64,000 bases of DNA from JANQTF01 sp041741415 (GTDB lineage Bacteria; Bacteroidota; Bacteroidia; J057), in the NCBI GenBank assembly GCA_041741415.1, contig JBGSKC010000028.1, positions 124,001 through 188,000 of the forward strand, written 5' to 3'. The translations under genes and the position numbers were made by a program. The notes beneath the pieces are model-generated. The model was given only the letters and a program-made list of their open reading frames with translations. It was not told where the DNA came from and did no database searches. This document shows, one piece after another, positions 42,506 through 51,658 of the stretch (position 1 is its first letter; each line of letters opens with the position of its first letter).

Positions 42506-42874
42506 TTAAAGCACTTCTGGGGCCAGGGAAACGATTTTCATGTAGCCTTTATCACGCAGTTCACGTGCTACCGGGCCAAAGATACGGGTTCCACGAGGAC
42601 CGCCGTCGTTGCCAATCAGCACAGCTGCATTGTCATCGAAGCGAATGTAGGAACCATCTGGGCGGCGGCGCTCCTTTCGGGTACGCACAACCACTGCTTT
42701 CACCACATCTCCCTTTTTGACGTTGGAAGAAGGGTCTGCGGATTTAACGGAGCACACAATGCGATCTCCGATTCGGGCGTAGCGCCGCTTGGTGCCACCG
42801 AGGACGCGAATACAAAGAAGCTCTTTCGCTCCACTGTTATCGGCAACCTTGAGTCGACTCTCCTGCTGAATCAT
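42506..42874 (-). CDS. rplN: 50S ribosomal protein L14
   Basis: 122 residues; MIQQESRLKVADNSGAKELL, VVRTRKERRRPDGSYIRFDD, GTRIFGPVARELR are diagnostic. Between rpsQ and rplX. Confidence 0.98.
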   Translation of the reverse strand: MIQQESRLKVADNSGAKELLCIRVLGGTKRRYARIGDRIVCSVKSADPSSNVKKGDVVKAVVVRTRKERRRPDGSYIRFDDNAAVLIGNDGGPRGTRIFGPVARELRDKGYMKIVSLAPEVL

Positions 42875-42917
42875 TGCTGTATCTTGTTATGCGGCAAGCA
42901 GCGATGCGCCGCAGGGT

Positions 42918-43187
42918 TTACTTGGCTTTCTCGATGATTTCAACCAAGCGCCAACGCTTGGATTTGCTAAGGGGGCGGGTCTCCATGATTCGGACAGTAT
43001 CACCGATTCCGCACTCGTTGTTTTCATCATGGGCCATGAATCGTGAGGTTTTTTTCACGAACTTCCCATACATCGGGTGCTTTACTTTCCGTTCTACCGA
43101 CACGACAATGGACTTGTCCATTTTATCGCTGACAACCTTCCCGACCCGGACTTTCCGAAGGTTTCTGATTTCCACCGTTTCGCTCAT
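42918..43187 (-). CDS. rpsQ: 30S ribosomal protein S17
   Basis: 89 residues; LRKVRVGKVVSDKMDKSIVV, YGKFVKKTSRFMAHDENNEC, DTVRIMETRPLSKSKRWRLV. Between rpmC and rplN. Confidence 0.98.
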   Translation of the reverse strand: MSETVEIRNLRKVRVGKVVSDKMDKSIVVSVERKVKHPMYGKFVKKTSRFMAHDENNECGIGDTVRIMETRPLSKSKRWRLVEIIEKAK

Positions 43188-43196
43188 GACTCAGGA

Positions 43197-43403
43197 TTAG
43201 TTGGGGTTCTGATCTACTGTTTGACGCTCGCGCACGATGGTTTTCAACCTGGCAATGTCTCTCCGTAATGCGCGGATTTCGGAAGGGCTTTCGATGGCCG
43301 AAACGGCATGGTTCAGCCGAAGCCGCAGGAGTTTATCCTGATCCTCTTTGATGCGAGCGACGATCTCTTCGGTCGTCAAGTCGCGAATTTCATTGGCCTT
43401 CAT
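43197..43403 (-). CDS. rpmC: 50S ribosomal protein L29
   Basis: 68 residues, two-helix protein: MKANEIRDLTTEEIVARI, LLRLRLNHAVSAIESPSEIR, RRDIARLKTIVRER. Between rplP and rpsQ. Confidence 0.97.
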   Translation of the reverse strand: MKANEIRDLTTEEIVARIKEDQDKLLRLRLNHAVSAIESPSEIRALRRDIARLKTIVRERQTVDQNPN

Positions 43404-43408
43404 GACGC

Positions 43409-43828
43409 TTAGGCTTGGAGGTCTCTTCTGGAAACAAACTTCGTTTTGATTGGGAGCTTATTCGCTGCAAGGCGAAGGGCTTCCCGTGCGGTGGCTTCTG
43501 GCACACCCTCTACTTCAAAGAGAATGTGGCCGGGAAGCACAGGGGCACCCCAGTACTCTGGGTTACCTTTCCCTTTACCCATCCGAACCTCTGCAGGCTT
43601 TTTGGTGATGGGTTTGGAGGGAAATACGCGGATCCACATGTTTCCTTCGCGCTTCATGGCGCGGGAGATGGTGATCCGGCAAGCTTCAATTTGACGTGAG
43701 GTCAGAAAATCCGCTTCGAGGGACTTCAGTCCATAGGAGCCGAAGGAGATCTCGGCACCACGTTGGGCCACTCCTTTAAGGCGTCCTTTCTGGACCTTCC
43801 TGAACTTGACTTTTTTAGGCTGAAGCAT
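43409..43828 (-). CDS. rplP: 50S ribosomal protein L16
   Basis: 139 residues; MLQPKKVKFRKVQKGRLKG, GSYGLKSLEADFLTSRQIEA, RVFPSKPITKKPAEVRMGKG are diagnostic. Five bases before rpmC. Confidence 0.98.
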   Translation of the reverse strand: MLQPKKVKFRKVQKGRLKGVAQRGAEISFGSYGLKSLEADFLTSRQIEACRITISRAMKREGNMWIRVFPSKPITKKPAEVRMGKGKGNPEYWGAPVLPGHILFEVEGVPEATAREALRLAANKLPIKTKFVSRRDLQA

Positions 43829-43875
43829 GGTCTTATTCTTTTGATGTCAGCAACTAAGGCTGGACTTCGTTTCAA

Positions 43876-44706
43876 TTAGGATTTCCTGGGACGCTTGTTA
43901 CCCCCGCCACCACCGCTACCGCCTCCGCCACCACGACGGTCTCTGTCACCTCCTCTGTCGCGGTCTCCGCCACGGTCACGGCCACGATCCTGGTCGCGAT
44001 CTCCGCGTTCGGGGCGATCTCCACCACGGCCTTCTGTGCGGTTTTTGCGCTCAGACTGTACATCTGGTGAGAGGTCAACCTTGCCATAAAGTTCACGGGT
44101 GAAGATCCACACCTTGATCCCAATCACACCATAGATGGTTTTGGCTTCTACCAGGGCGTAGTCGATATCGGCACGGAGCGTTTGAAGGGGAATGCGTCCC
44201 TGCTTATACTGCTCCGTACGAGCCATTTCAGCACCGCCCAAACGACCGGCACACATGATTTTGCAACCAGCGGCACCTGCTCTCATGGTAGCAGCAAGGG
44301 CCCCTTTCATAGCACGGCGGAAAGAAACGCGGCCTTCGAGTTGTTGAGCAATCTGCTGACCAACCAGGGCGGCATCCAGCTCAGGGCGCTTGATTTCGAA
44401 GATGTTGATCTGAACGTCTTTGTTCGTCACCTTCTTAATCTCTTCGCGGAGCTTGTCCACTTCTTTACCACCTTTCCCGATCACAATCCCTGGTCGGGAT
44501 GTGTGAATGGTGATGGTGATTTTGCGAAGGGTCCGCTCGATCACGATCTTGGCGATACCTCCACGGGGGATACGAGCGTTCAGATACGCGCGGATCTGCT
44601 CGTCTTCAATAAGCTTTTCGGAAAAATCTTTCCCACCGTACCAGTTGGATTCCCAACCCTTTACGATGCCAAGCCTCATGCCGATTGGATGCGTCTTCTG
44701 TCCCAA
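43876..44706 (-). CDS. rpsC: 30S ribosomal protein S3 with Arg/Gly/Asp-rich tail
   Basis: 276 residues. The first 215 are a normal S3: MGQKTHPIGMRLGIVKGWES, KH domain with RPGIVIGKGGKEVDKL, and FRRAMKGALAATMRAGAAG. The last 55 or so are low-complexity Arg/Asp/Gly repeats (DRGRDRGGDRDRGGD, then a Gly run), probably flexible and RNA-binding. Similar tails occur in other Bacteroidota. The DNA under the tail is repetitive but is coding. Confidence 0.97.
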   Translation of the reverse strand: MGQKTHPIGMRLGIVKGWESNWYGGKDFSEKLIEDEQIRAYLNARIPRGGIAKIVIERTLRKITITIHTSRPGIVIGKGGKEVDKLREEIKKVTNKDVQINIFEIKRPELDAALVGQQIAQQLEGRVSFRRAMKGALAATMRAGAAGCKIMCAGRLGGAEMARTEQYKQGRIPLQTLRADIDYALVEAKTIYGVIGIKVWIFTRELYGKVDLSPDVQSERKNRTEGRGGDRPERGDRDQDRGRDRGGDRDRGGDRDRRGGGGGSGGGGGNKRPRKS

Positions 44707-44723
44707 AGTCTTATTCTTTTAGA

Positions 44724-45185
44724 TTACTCTTCAATTGTTAAGATGCGATCCAGAACGAGCGTTACATGGCAATAGCGCTTCCGAATCATGTGACCGCGGC
44801 CCTGGGGTGCTGGCTGAAGGCGCTTGAGCATTCTGGCAGCATCAACATAGGCCTCCTTGATGTAGTGGGTGCCGACATCAACCCTTTCCTCCGTTTTCTC
44901 TTCAGCGCTGGCAATGCCAGATTTCAGCAAGCGAGAAACCGCAGGAGCAGCAGCGCGGGTGGTAAGTTTGAGGACGTTCATGGCATCGAACACCTCACGC
45001 TTGCGAATTTGGTCAACGACCATTCGCATTTTGCGTGCAGAGGAGCGATAGTTCCGGAGAACCACCTTGATCTCATCTGCCTTTTCTTCTTTCAAGGCAT
45101 CAGCATAGGCCCGCTTGCGCTTGGGCTCCTTGGGGATACCTGCCGCAATTTTTTCCTTGCGGGTCATCTTCGTTTGTTCCGCCAT
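44724..45185 (-). CDS. rplV: 50S ribosomal protein L22, N-terminal extension
   Basis: 153 residues. The L22 core starts at about residue 35 (VVLRNYRSSARKMRMVVDQI, then HIKEAYVDAARMLKRLQPAP and GHMIRKRYCHVTLVL). The first 35 residues are a Lys/Glu-rich extension (MTRKEKIAAGIPKEPKRKRA). Between rpsS and rpsC. Confidence 0.97.
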   Translation of the reverse strand: MAEQTKMTRKEKIAAGIPKEPKRKRAYADALKEEKADEIKVVLRNYRSSARKMRMVVDQIRKREVFDAMNVLKLTTRAAAPAVSRLLKSGIASAEEKTEERVDVGTHYIKEAYVDAARMLKRLQPAPQGRGHMIRKRYCHVTLVLDRILTIEE

Positions 45186-45190
45186 GATTC

Positions 45191-45469
45191 CTAACGTCTT
45201 TTGTCCTTACGGTTGCCCCCGTGCCCTCTGAAGGTCCGGGTTGGAGAAAACTCTCCCAGTTTATGACCGACCATGTTTTCGGTTACATAGACGGGGATGA
45301 ATTTATTGCCATTGTGAACGGCAAAGGTGTGTCCTACGAAGTCAGGAGAAATCATCGAGCGACGAGCCCAGGTTTTGATGATGCGCTTCTGACCGCTTTC
45401 GTTCTGGACCAATACCTTTTTTTCGAGCTTTGGGTCGATAAAAGGTCCTTTTTTCAGCGAACGTGCCAT
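45191..45469 (-). CDS. rpsS: 30S ribosomal protein S19
   Basis: 92 residues; MARSLKKGPFIDPKLEKKVL, WARRSMISPDFVGHTFAVHN, MVGHKLGEFSPTRTFRGHGG. Five bases before rplV; 99 bases after rplB. Confidence 0.98.
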   Translation of the reverse strand: MARSLKKGPFIDPKLEKKVLVQNESGQKRIIKTWARRSMISPDFVGHTFAVHNGNKFIPVYVTENMVGHKLGEFSPTRTFRGHGGNRKDKRR

Positions 45470-45568
45470 GGATATTCAGTGGTAACGGATTGTTGGAGGA
45501 AGGATGTGTTGCGAAGGGTAAACCCGATTGCTTTCAGCTCTCCGATCAACAACCCTGGAATGGAACCA

Positions 45569-46399
45569 TTACTTGCGTTTCTTCTTGCGGCTGATGATGA
45601 GCTTGCTGGAAGCTTTCTTCTTGTCGCGGGTTTTGTAGCCTTTTGCAGGCAGGCCCTTGCGGTTTCTTGGGTGACCACCTGATGCGCGGCCTTCACCACC
45701 ACCCATTGGGTGGTCAACAGGGTTCATGGCTACCCCTCTCACACGGGGGCGAATCCCGAGCCAACGGCTTCGGCCAGCTTTTCCAATCTCAATATTCTGA
45801 TGAGAAGGATTGCTTACCGTTCCGATGGTAGCCAGGCAATGAGCCAGCACCATGCGGGTTTCACCGGAGGGAAGACGAAGTACAACATACTTACCTTCCT
45901 TGGCTGTCAGCTGAGCGAAAGTGCCTGCACTGCGGGCCATTTCGCCTCCGCGACCAGGGTTCAGCTCAATGTTGTGCACCGAAGTACCCAACGGTATGTT
46001 TCTGAGGAACATGGCATTGCCGAGGGCCGGCTCAACTGATTCGCCAGAAATAATGCGCTGACCAACCACAATCTTATCAGGAGCAAGGATGTAGCGCTTT
46101 TCGCCGTCCTCGTACTGAACCAGTGCGATGCGGGCACTGCGATTTGGGTCATATTCAATCGCGACAATCTCAGCTGAGATGTTGAATTTGTCTCGTTTGA
46201 AGTCAACGATTCGGTAACGGCGCTTGTGGCCACCGCCCACCTGGCGCATGGTCATGCGACCTCTGTTGTTTCTACCCCCTGACTTGCGCAAAGGCGCTGT
46301 GAGGGATTTCTCCGGAGTCGATTTGGTGATCTCCGAGAAGTCCGACACGCTCATGTGGCGCATGGAAGGAGTTACGGGTTTCAATTTCTTAATGCCCAT
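45569..46399 (-). CDS. rplB: 50S ribosomal protein L2
   Basis: 276 residues; KPVTPSMRHMSVSDFSEITK, GGRNNRGRMTMRQVGGGHKR, and the catalytic-site loop GVAMNPVDHPMGGGEGRASG. Between rplW and rpsS. Confidence 0.98.
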   Translation of the reverse strand: MGIKKLKPVTPSMRHMSVSDFSEITKSTPEKSLTAPLRKSGGRNNRGRMTMRQVGGGHKRRYRIVDFKRDKFNISAEIVAIEYDPNRSARIALVQYEDGEKRYILAPDKIVVGQRIISGESVEPALGNAMFLRNIPLGTSVHNIELNPGRGGEMARSAGTFAQLTAKEGKYVVLRLPSGETRMVLAHCLATIGTVSNPSHQNIEIGKAGRSRWLGIRPRVRGVAMNPVDHPMGGGEGRASGGHPRNRKGLPAKGYKTRDKKKASSKLIISRKKKRK

Positions 46400-46474
46400 G
46401 ATTTTTGCTTTCTGCAGGAGCTTGCGAAGGATACTTCAGGGCGACCTCCATACCAACCACCTGCGCTTCAGAAA

Positions 46475-46768
46475 TTAAATGTGCTTGTAGAAGTCAATCG
46501 CCTGACCCTCTTTCAGGGTCACGAAGGCCTTCTTGAAGTTGGAGCTTTTGCCTTTTACCACACCACGCTTGGAATAGCGTGAGCGGGCTTTGCCACGTTG
46601 AACGAGGGTGTTAACGGAGTCAACATTCACCTCATACACACGCTCCACCTCAGATTTAATCTGGTCTTTGGTAGCTTTGATGTCCACCTCGAACCCGTAC
46701 TGAGCAAGGCCACGCTCGGTTAAGCCTGCCGTCTTTTCGGTGATGATCGGTCGCTTGAGAATTGCCAT
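46475..46768 (-). CDS. rplW: 50S ribosomal protein L23
   Basis: 97 residues; LKRPIITEKTAGLTERGLAQ, VNVDSVNTLVQRGKARSRYS, FKKAFVTLKEGQAIDFY. Sits at the tunnel exit in the ribosome. Four bases after rplD. Confidence 0.98.
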   Translation of the reverse strand: MAILKRPIITEKTAGLTERGLAQYGFEVDIKATKDQIKSEVERVYEVNVDSVNTLVQRGKARSRYSKRGVVKGKSSNFKKAFVTLKEGQAIDFYKHI

Positions 46769-46772
46769 GGCC

Positions 46773-47405
46773 TTAGTTTGCTAGTCGTTCATTGATCACC
46801 CCAACGGAAGCCTCGGTGAGGAGGATGGTGTCGGCATGAAGGATGTCGTAGGTATTGAGGTCTTCAGCGGTCACAATCTGCGTTTTGGGCAAATTTCTAC
46901 CGGAGTAGTACAGCACCTGGTCTTGTGCTGGCAGCACGAAAAGTACTTTCTTATCTGCCAGTTGAAGATTGGTGAGAACTTTGAGGAACTCCTTGGTTTT
47001 AGGTGCTTCAAAAGAGAAGGACTCTACCACCTTGATGTTGTTCTCTCTGGCTTTATAGGTCAAGGCGCTGCGACGAGCGAGAGACTTGACTTTCTTGTTG
47101 AGTTTGAAGCCATAGGACCGGGGCTGAGGACCGAACACCCGACCACCATGACGGAAGAGGGGAGATTTGCGGTCACCCTGGCGGGCATTACCAGTTCCTT
47201 TCTGGCGGAACGGCTTTTTGCTGGTCCCATGGATTTCACCACGGCCTTTGGCCTTGTGGGTACCCTGGCGCTGGTTGGCGAGGATCAGGCGTACGTCCTG
47301 GTAAATAGCCTGGTCGTTGGGAGTTTCCAACGCAAACACCGAAGCGTCCAAGTTTACCTTGCGGCCTGTTTCCGACCCGTTGATATGAAAAACGGCTACT
47401 TCCAT
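46773..47405 (-). CDS. rplD: 50S ribosomal protein L4
   Basis: 210 residues from MEVAVFHINGSETGRKVNL; the longer frame to 47636 lies inside rplC and is rejected. GTHKAKGRGEIHGTSKKPFR, RHGGRVFGPQPRSYGFKLNK are typical. One base separates its start from the rplC stop. Confidence 0.98.
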   Translation of the reverse strand: MEVAVFHINGSETGRKVNLDASVFALETPNDQAIYQDVRLILANQRQGTHKAKGRGEIHGTSKKPFRQKGTGNARQGDRKSPLFRHGGRVFGPQPRSYGFKLNKKVKSLARRSALTYKARENNIKVVESFSFEAPKTKEFLKVLTNLQLADKKVLFVLPAQDQVLYYSGRNLPKTQIVTAEDLNTYDILHADTILLTEASVGVINERLAN

Positions 47406-47406
47406 G

Positions 47407-48030
47407 TTACTTCTCGATGATGACGTAGCTTCCTTTGTGACCCGGAACAGAGCCGGAAATGACCAACAAGTTCTTCTCAGGGAGAATCTTGAGGATCTTG
47501 AGATTTTGAACAGTGACGCGGTCACCACCTGTGCGGCCAGCCATTCGCATGCCCTTGAACACGCGGGAAGGCGTTGAGCCGGGCCCGAGCGAGCCAGGAG
47601 CACGCTCCCGGTTGTGCTGACCGTGGGTGCGGGCACCTACCCCGCTGAAGCCATGACGCTTCACGACACCCTGGAAGCCTTTCCCTTTGGAAATGCCAAC
47701 CACGTCCACAAATTCACCCTCTTCGAACAGATCCACTTTCACCTCTTGGCCGAGTTCGAAAGAAGGATTCTGATCGCCGAAGTCAAATTCAACGAGGCGA
47801 CGCTTAGGCGTCGTGCCAGCCTTGGTAAAGTGACCTTTCAGGGGCTTGGAGGTATTCTTCTCCTTTGCCTCATCAAACCCAAGCTGAACGGCAGAATATC
47901 CGTCTACCTCAAGGGTCCGAATTTGAGTCACCACATTCGGCTCGGCTTGTATCAGTGTGCAGGCAACTGATCTCCGATTCTCATCGAAGATGCTGGTCAT
48001 GCCAACTTTCTTGCCTATGATTCCAGCCAT
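47407..48030 (-). CDS. rplC: 50S ribosomal protein L3
   Basis: 207 residues; MAGIIGKKVGMTSIFDENRR, GKGFQGVVKRHGFSGVGART, PGSLGPGSTPSRVFKGMRMA. Between rpsJ and rplD. Confidence 0.98.
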   Translation of the reverse strand: MAGIIGKKVGMTSIFDENRRSVACTLIQAEPNVVTQIRTLEVDGYSAVQLGFDEAKEKNTSKPLKGHFTKAGTTPKRRLVEFDFGDQNPSFELGQEVKVDLFEEGEFVDVVGISKGKGFQGVVKRHGFSGVGARTHGQHNRERAPGSLGPGSTPSRVFKGMRMAGRTGGDRVTVQNLKILKILPEKNLLVISGSVPGHKGSYVIIEK

Positions 48031-48107
48031 TGTTGTTCAGTCAATTATTCTCTTGTTGGACAAAAAACCCACTGCTAAAACTCTTTACAGAGCCCCAACC
48101 GGTTTGA

Positions 48108-48413
48108 TTAGACCTTAATTTCCACGTCCACTCCGCTGGGCAATTCCAGCTTCATGAGCACATCCACGGTCTTAGAGCTGGAGCTGAAGATGTCGATCAG
48201 GCGCTTGTAAGAACTGATCTCGAACTGCTCACGAGACTTCTTGTTGACGTGAGGAGAGCGGTTCACGGTAATAATCGAGCGCTCGGTTGGGAGGGGAATC
48301 GGACCACTCACCACGGCGTCGGTTGTTTTTACCATGCGGACAATCTTCTCCGCCGACTTGTCGACCAAATTGTGGTCGTAGGATTTCAGCTTGATGCGAA
48401 TCTTCTGGGTCAT
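48108..48413 (-). CDS. rpsJ: 30S ribosomal protein S10
   Basis: 101 residues; MTQKIRIKLKSYDHNLVDKS, VSGPIPLPTERSIITVNRSP, SREQFEISSYKRLIDIFS. Directly after fusA; no tuf gene lies between, unlike in many other bacteria. Confidence 0.98.
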   Translation of the reverse strand: MTQKIRIKLKSYDHNLVDKSAEKIVRMVKTTDAVVSGPIPLPTERSIITVNRSPHVNKKSREQFEISSYKRLIDIFSSSSKTVDVLMKLELPSGVDVEIKV

Positions 48414-48459
48414 CTTCTGAAAAATTAAAGACCTGGACAGGTGCCAGGGCAGTGGTCAC

Positions 48460-50559
48460 CTATGCTTTGACGCCTTTGATTTTTGAAACCACTTCCTCCT
48501 GTACGTTGGCGGGAGTAGGATCAAAATGTGAGAAATTCATGGTAGAGGAAGCGCGGCCTGAAGTGATCGTCCGGAGGTCGGTTACATAACCAAACATTTC
48601 GGAGAGGGGAACTTTGGCTTTTACCACTTTGGAATTGCCACGGTCACCCATGCTTTCGATCTTCCCGCGGCGACGGTTAAGGTCACCGACCACGTTCCCC
48701 ATGTAATCTTCGGGAGTCACGACCTCAACGGCCATGATAGGCTCCTTCAGCACAGGCTTGGCTTTGCGTGCAGCTTCTTTGAAGGCCATTTTAGCAGCCA
48801 ATTCAAAGGAAAGCTGGTCGGAGTCAACCGCGTGGAAGGATCCATCAAACAAGCGAACTTTGAGCCCGTCCAATGGGAACCCGGCGAGAACCCCTTCTTT
48901 CATTGCAGCTTTAAAGCCTTTTTCAACAGCAGGAATAAATTCACGTGGAATTACCCCGCCCTTGATATCGTCAACAAATTCGTATTCAAGTTCACTCGTG
49001 GCTGGCCCAACTTCCACCTGAATATCGGCAAACTTTCCGCGGCCACCTGTTTGCTTCTTGTACACCTCACGGTGCAACACGCTGGCAGTGAGTGACTCAC
49101 GGTAGGATACCTGTGGCTTACCCTGGTTGATTTCCACCTTGAATTCGCGCTTAAGGCGATCCACGATGATTTCCAGGTGAAGCTCGCCCATACCGGCAAT
49201 GATGGTTTGGCCTGTTTCTTCGTCTGTAGAAACCTTGAAGGTTGGATCTTCTTCGGCCAGTTTCACGAGGCCGGCAGTGAGCTTGGAATCGTCTTTTTGA
49301 GACTTTGGCTCAACAGCCAGCTTGATCACAGGCTCAGGGAAGTCCATAGACTCCAGCAGGAGGGGACGATCAATTGCAGTGAGGGTGTCACCTGTACGGA
49401 TGTCTTTGAAACCAACACCAGCTGCAATGTCACCTGCCTCTACACGGTCGATTTGCTGTTGCTTGTTGGCATGCATCTGGAGGATGCGGCTGATGCGCTC
49501 TTTGTTTTCGGTCCTGTTGTTCAGAACATAAGAGCCACCATCAAGAGCACCAGAATAGACACGGAAGAAAACGAGTCGACCTACGTAGGGGTCGGTCATG
49601 ATCTTAAAGGCCAGCGCGGTGAAAGGGCCGTTTGGATCTGGCCTGCGAATTTCTTCGAGCTGGGTTTCGGGATTGATTCCGATGATTTCCTCAATATCAG
49701 TAGGAGCAGGCAGGATTGCGCACACCATGTCGAGCATGGTTTGGACACCTTTGTTTTTGAAGGCAGACCCACACATCATGGGAACCAGCTTCATGGCAAT
49801 GGTTGCCTTGCGGAGGGCTGCGATCACTTCTTCGCGGGTGATGGAGTCTGGATCATCGAAATATTTTTCGAGGATAGCTTCATCGTATTCAGCAACAGTT
49901 TCAATGAGCTTAGAACGCCACTCCTTAACGGTTTCAACGAGATCTTCAGGAACAGAAATCTCTGTGAAGGTCATTCCCTGATCTTCTTCGTTCCAGGAAA
50001 TGGCTTTCCCGTCGATAAGGTCAACAACTCCTTTAAAATCTGCCTCGGCACCGATAGGTACCTGAATAGGCACAGGGTTTCCACCGAGCATGGTCCTTAC
50101 CTGGCGCACCACTTCAAAGAAGTCGGCACCTGAGCGATCCATTTTATTGACGAAGCCAATACGGGGAACCTTATATTTCTCCATTTGGCGCCACACCGTT
50201 TCAGATTGTGGCTCAACTCCACCGACAGAGCAAAAGAGAGCGACAGCACCATCGAGAACGCGAAGCGAGCGCTCCACTTCCACGGTGAAGTCAACGTGCC
50301 CGGGAGTATCAATAATGTTGATTCTGTACTCGTTGTCGTTGTATGGCCAGTAGGTTGTAGTAGCAGCGGAAGTAATGGTAATCCCACGCTCCTGCTCCTG
50401 CTCCATCCAGTCCATGGTGGCAGCACCATCGTGCACTTCACCGATTTTGTGTACAATACCGGTGTAGTAAAGAATACGCTCGGTAGTGGTTGTTTTACCG
50501 GCATCGATGTGAGCACTGATCCCGATGTTTCGGGTATATGCCAGGGGCACCTTTTTCAT
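48460..50559 (-). CDS. fusA: Elongation factor G
   Basis: 699 residues. GTPase that moves the ribosome along mRNA. GTP-binding motifs AHIDAGKT (16-23), DTPGH (84-88) and NKMD (138-141), switch region EQERGITITSAATT, and the C-terminal domains ending FSHFDPTPANVQEEVVSKIKG. Full-length and canonical. Between rpsG and rpsJ. Confidence 0.98.
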   Translation of the reverse strand: MKKVPLAYTRNIGISAHIDAGKTTTTERILYYTGIVHKIGEVHDGAATMDWMEQEQERGITITSAATTTYWPYNDNEYRINIIDTPGHVDFTVEVERSLRVLDGAVALFCSVGGVEPQSETVWRQMEKYKVPRIGFVNKMDRSGADFFEVVRQVRTMLGGNPVPIQVPIGAEADFKGVVDLIDGKAISWNEEDQGMTFTEISVPEDLVETVKEWRSKLIETVAEYDEAILEKYFDDPDSITREEVIAALRKATIAMKLVPMMCGSAFKNKGVQTMLDMVCAILPAPTDIEEIIGINPETQLEEIRRPDPNGPFTALAFKIMTDPYVGRLVFFRVYSGALDGGSYVLNNRTENKERISRILQMHANKQQQIDRVEAGDIAAGVGFKDIRTGDTLTAIDRPLLLESMDFPEPVIKLAVEPKSQKDDSKLTAGLVKLAEEDPTFKVSTDEETGQTIIAGMGELHLEIIVDRLKREFKVEINQGKPQVSYRESLTASVLHREVYKKQTGGRGKFADIQVEVGPATSELEYEFVDDIKGGVIPREFIPAVEKGFKAAMKEGVLAGFPLDGLKVRLFDGSFHAVDSDQLSFELAAKMAFKEAARKAKPVLKEPIMAVEVVTPEDYMGNVVGDLNRRRGKIESMGDRGNSKVVKAKVPLSEMFGYVTDLRTITSGRASSTMNFSHFDPTPANVQEEVVSKIKGVKA

Positions 50560-50607
50560 CGTGAAAGCTGATTAACTACTGAAAACTCCTGAAAGCGAAT
50601 GATGGAC

Positions 50608-51075
50608 CTAAAGGCGGAAGTGGGAGAAAGCCTTGTTGGCGTCGGCCATACGGTGAACTTCCTCTTTCTTCTTCACGGCGGCACCCTCCCCTTTGGAAGC
50701 TGCAAGCAGTTCGGCAGCCAATTTTTCCTCCATGGATTTGCCGTTACGGGACTTCGCGAAGCGAATGATCCAGCGGATGCCGAGACCTTCTCTGCGCTTT
50801 GGGTTTACTTCGATGGGCACCTGAAAGGTAGAACCACCAACGCGGCGAGATTTCACTTCGACAGCAGGGCTGGCCTTGTCGAGGGCTGCTCGGAACACTT
50901 CGAGGCCAGACTCTTCGCCTTTGCGCTCAATGATATCCATGGCACCATAGAAAATGCCATAAGCAGTGCTCTTTTTACCGTCCGACATCAGGTTGTTCAC
51001 AAACTTCGTGACCTGGATATCCTGATAGCGGGGATCTGGAGCAGTGAATCTATTTTTGGCTCTTGTCTTTCTCAT
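50608..51075 (-). CDS. rpsG: 30S ribosomal protein S7
   Basis: 155 residues; FVNNLMSDGKKSTAYGIFYG, SRRVGGSTFQVPIEVNPKRR, LGIRWIIRFAKSRNGKSMEE. Between rpsL and fusA. Confidence 0.98.
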   Translation of the reverse strand: MRKTRAKNRFTAPDPRYQDIQVTKFVNNLMSDGKKSTAYGIFYGAMDIIERKGEESGLEVFRAALDKASPAVEVKSRRVGGSTFQVPIEVNPKRREGLGIRWIIRFAKSRNGKSMEEKLAAELLAASKGEGAAVKKKEEVHRMADANKAFSHFRL

Positions 51076-51099
51076 GACAATGAGGAAATTTCAGGGTGA

Positions 51100-51531
51100 T
51101 TACTTCTTCTTCTTGGCTGGGGCTGGTTTGCCTCCTTTGGTAGGAGCAGTAGCCTGACCTGGTTTAGGTCTTCTTGCTCCGTACTTAGAACGGCTTTGTT
51201 TGCGGCCTTCTACACCAGCGGTGTCGAGGGCACCGCGGACGATGTGGTAACGAACCCCTGGGAGGTCTTTTACCCGGCCACCGCGCACGAGCACAATGGA
51301 GTGCTCCTGAAGGTTGTGACCTTCGCCACCGATGTAGGCGTTCACTTCCTTGCCATGTGTGAGGCGCACACGGGCCACTTTCCGAAGCGCAGAGTTTGGC
51401 TTCTTAGGGGTGGTGGTGTACACACGAAGGCAAACCCCGCGACGCTGAGGACAGCTATCGAGCGCGGGAGACTTGCTTTTGTCTTTTTTGGCCTCGCGGC
51501 CTTTTCTTACCAGTTGCTGAATCGTAGGCAT
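51100..51531 (-). CDS. rpsL: 30S ribosomal protein S12
   Basis: 143 residues; MPTIQQLVRKGREAKKDKSK, GVCLRVYTTTPKKPNSALRK, HSIVLVRGGRVKDLPGVRYH. The Lys of TPKKPNS and the RVKDLPG loop are as in streptomycin-sensitive strains. A 20-residue Lys/Pro/Ala tail is present. First gene of the superoperon, behind the promoter at 51558-51588. Confidence 0.98.
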   Translation of the reverse strand: MPTIQQLVRKGREAKKDKSKSPALDSCPQRRGVCLRVYTTTPKKPNSALRKVARVRLTHGKEVNAYIGGEGHNLQEHSIVLVRGGRVKDLPGVRYHIVRGALDTAGVEGRKQSRSKYGARRPKPGQATAPTKGGKPAPAKKKK

Positions 51532-51557
51532 AGTATGCGATTTGCGAAAAGCGGCTG

Positions 51558-51588
51558 CAAAGGTACTGATTCAATTTTCCAGCTCCAA
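51558..51588 (-). promoter_or_regulatory. Promoter of the ribosomal protein superoperon
   Basis: On the minus strand TTG (plus 51586-51588), then 20 bases, then TACCTTTG (plus 51558-51565): an exact Bacteroidota -33/-7 pattern, 26 bases before the rpsL start codon. Confidence 0.8.
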
Positions 51589-51658
51589 CCTTCAAAACAA
51601 AAAAATAACAGGAGGCTATTTTTTAGCTTCTTAGCAATGATAGCGACCTGCGTCGGCT

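Noticed and set aside
43895..44089. Repetitive DNA that could suggest a CRISPR or satellite array
   Set aside because: It encodes the Arg/Asp/Gly tail of S3 in frame; repeats are short, irregular and have no spacers.
49177..50133. 318-codon plus-strand frame
   Set aside because: Antisense to fusA, no recognisable motifs.
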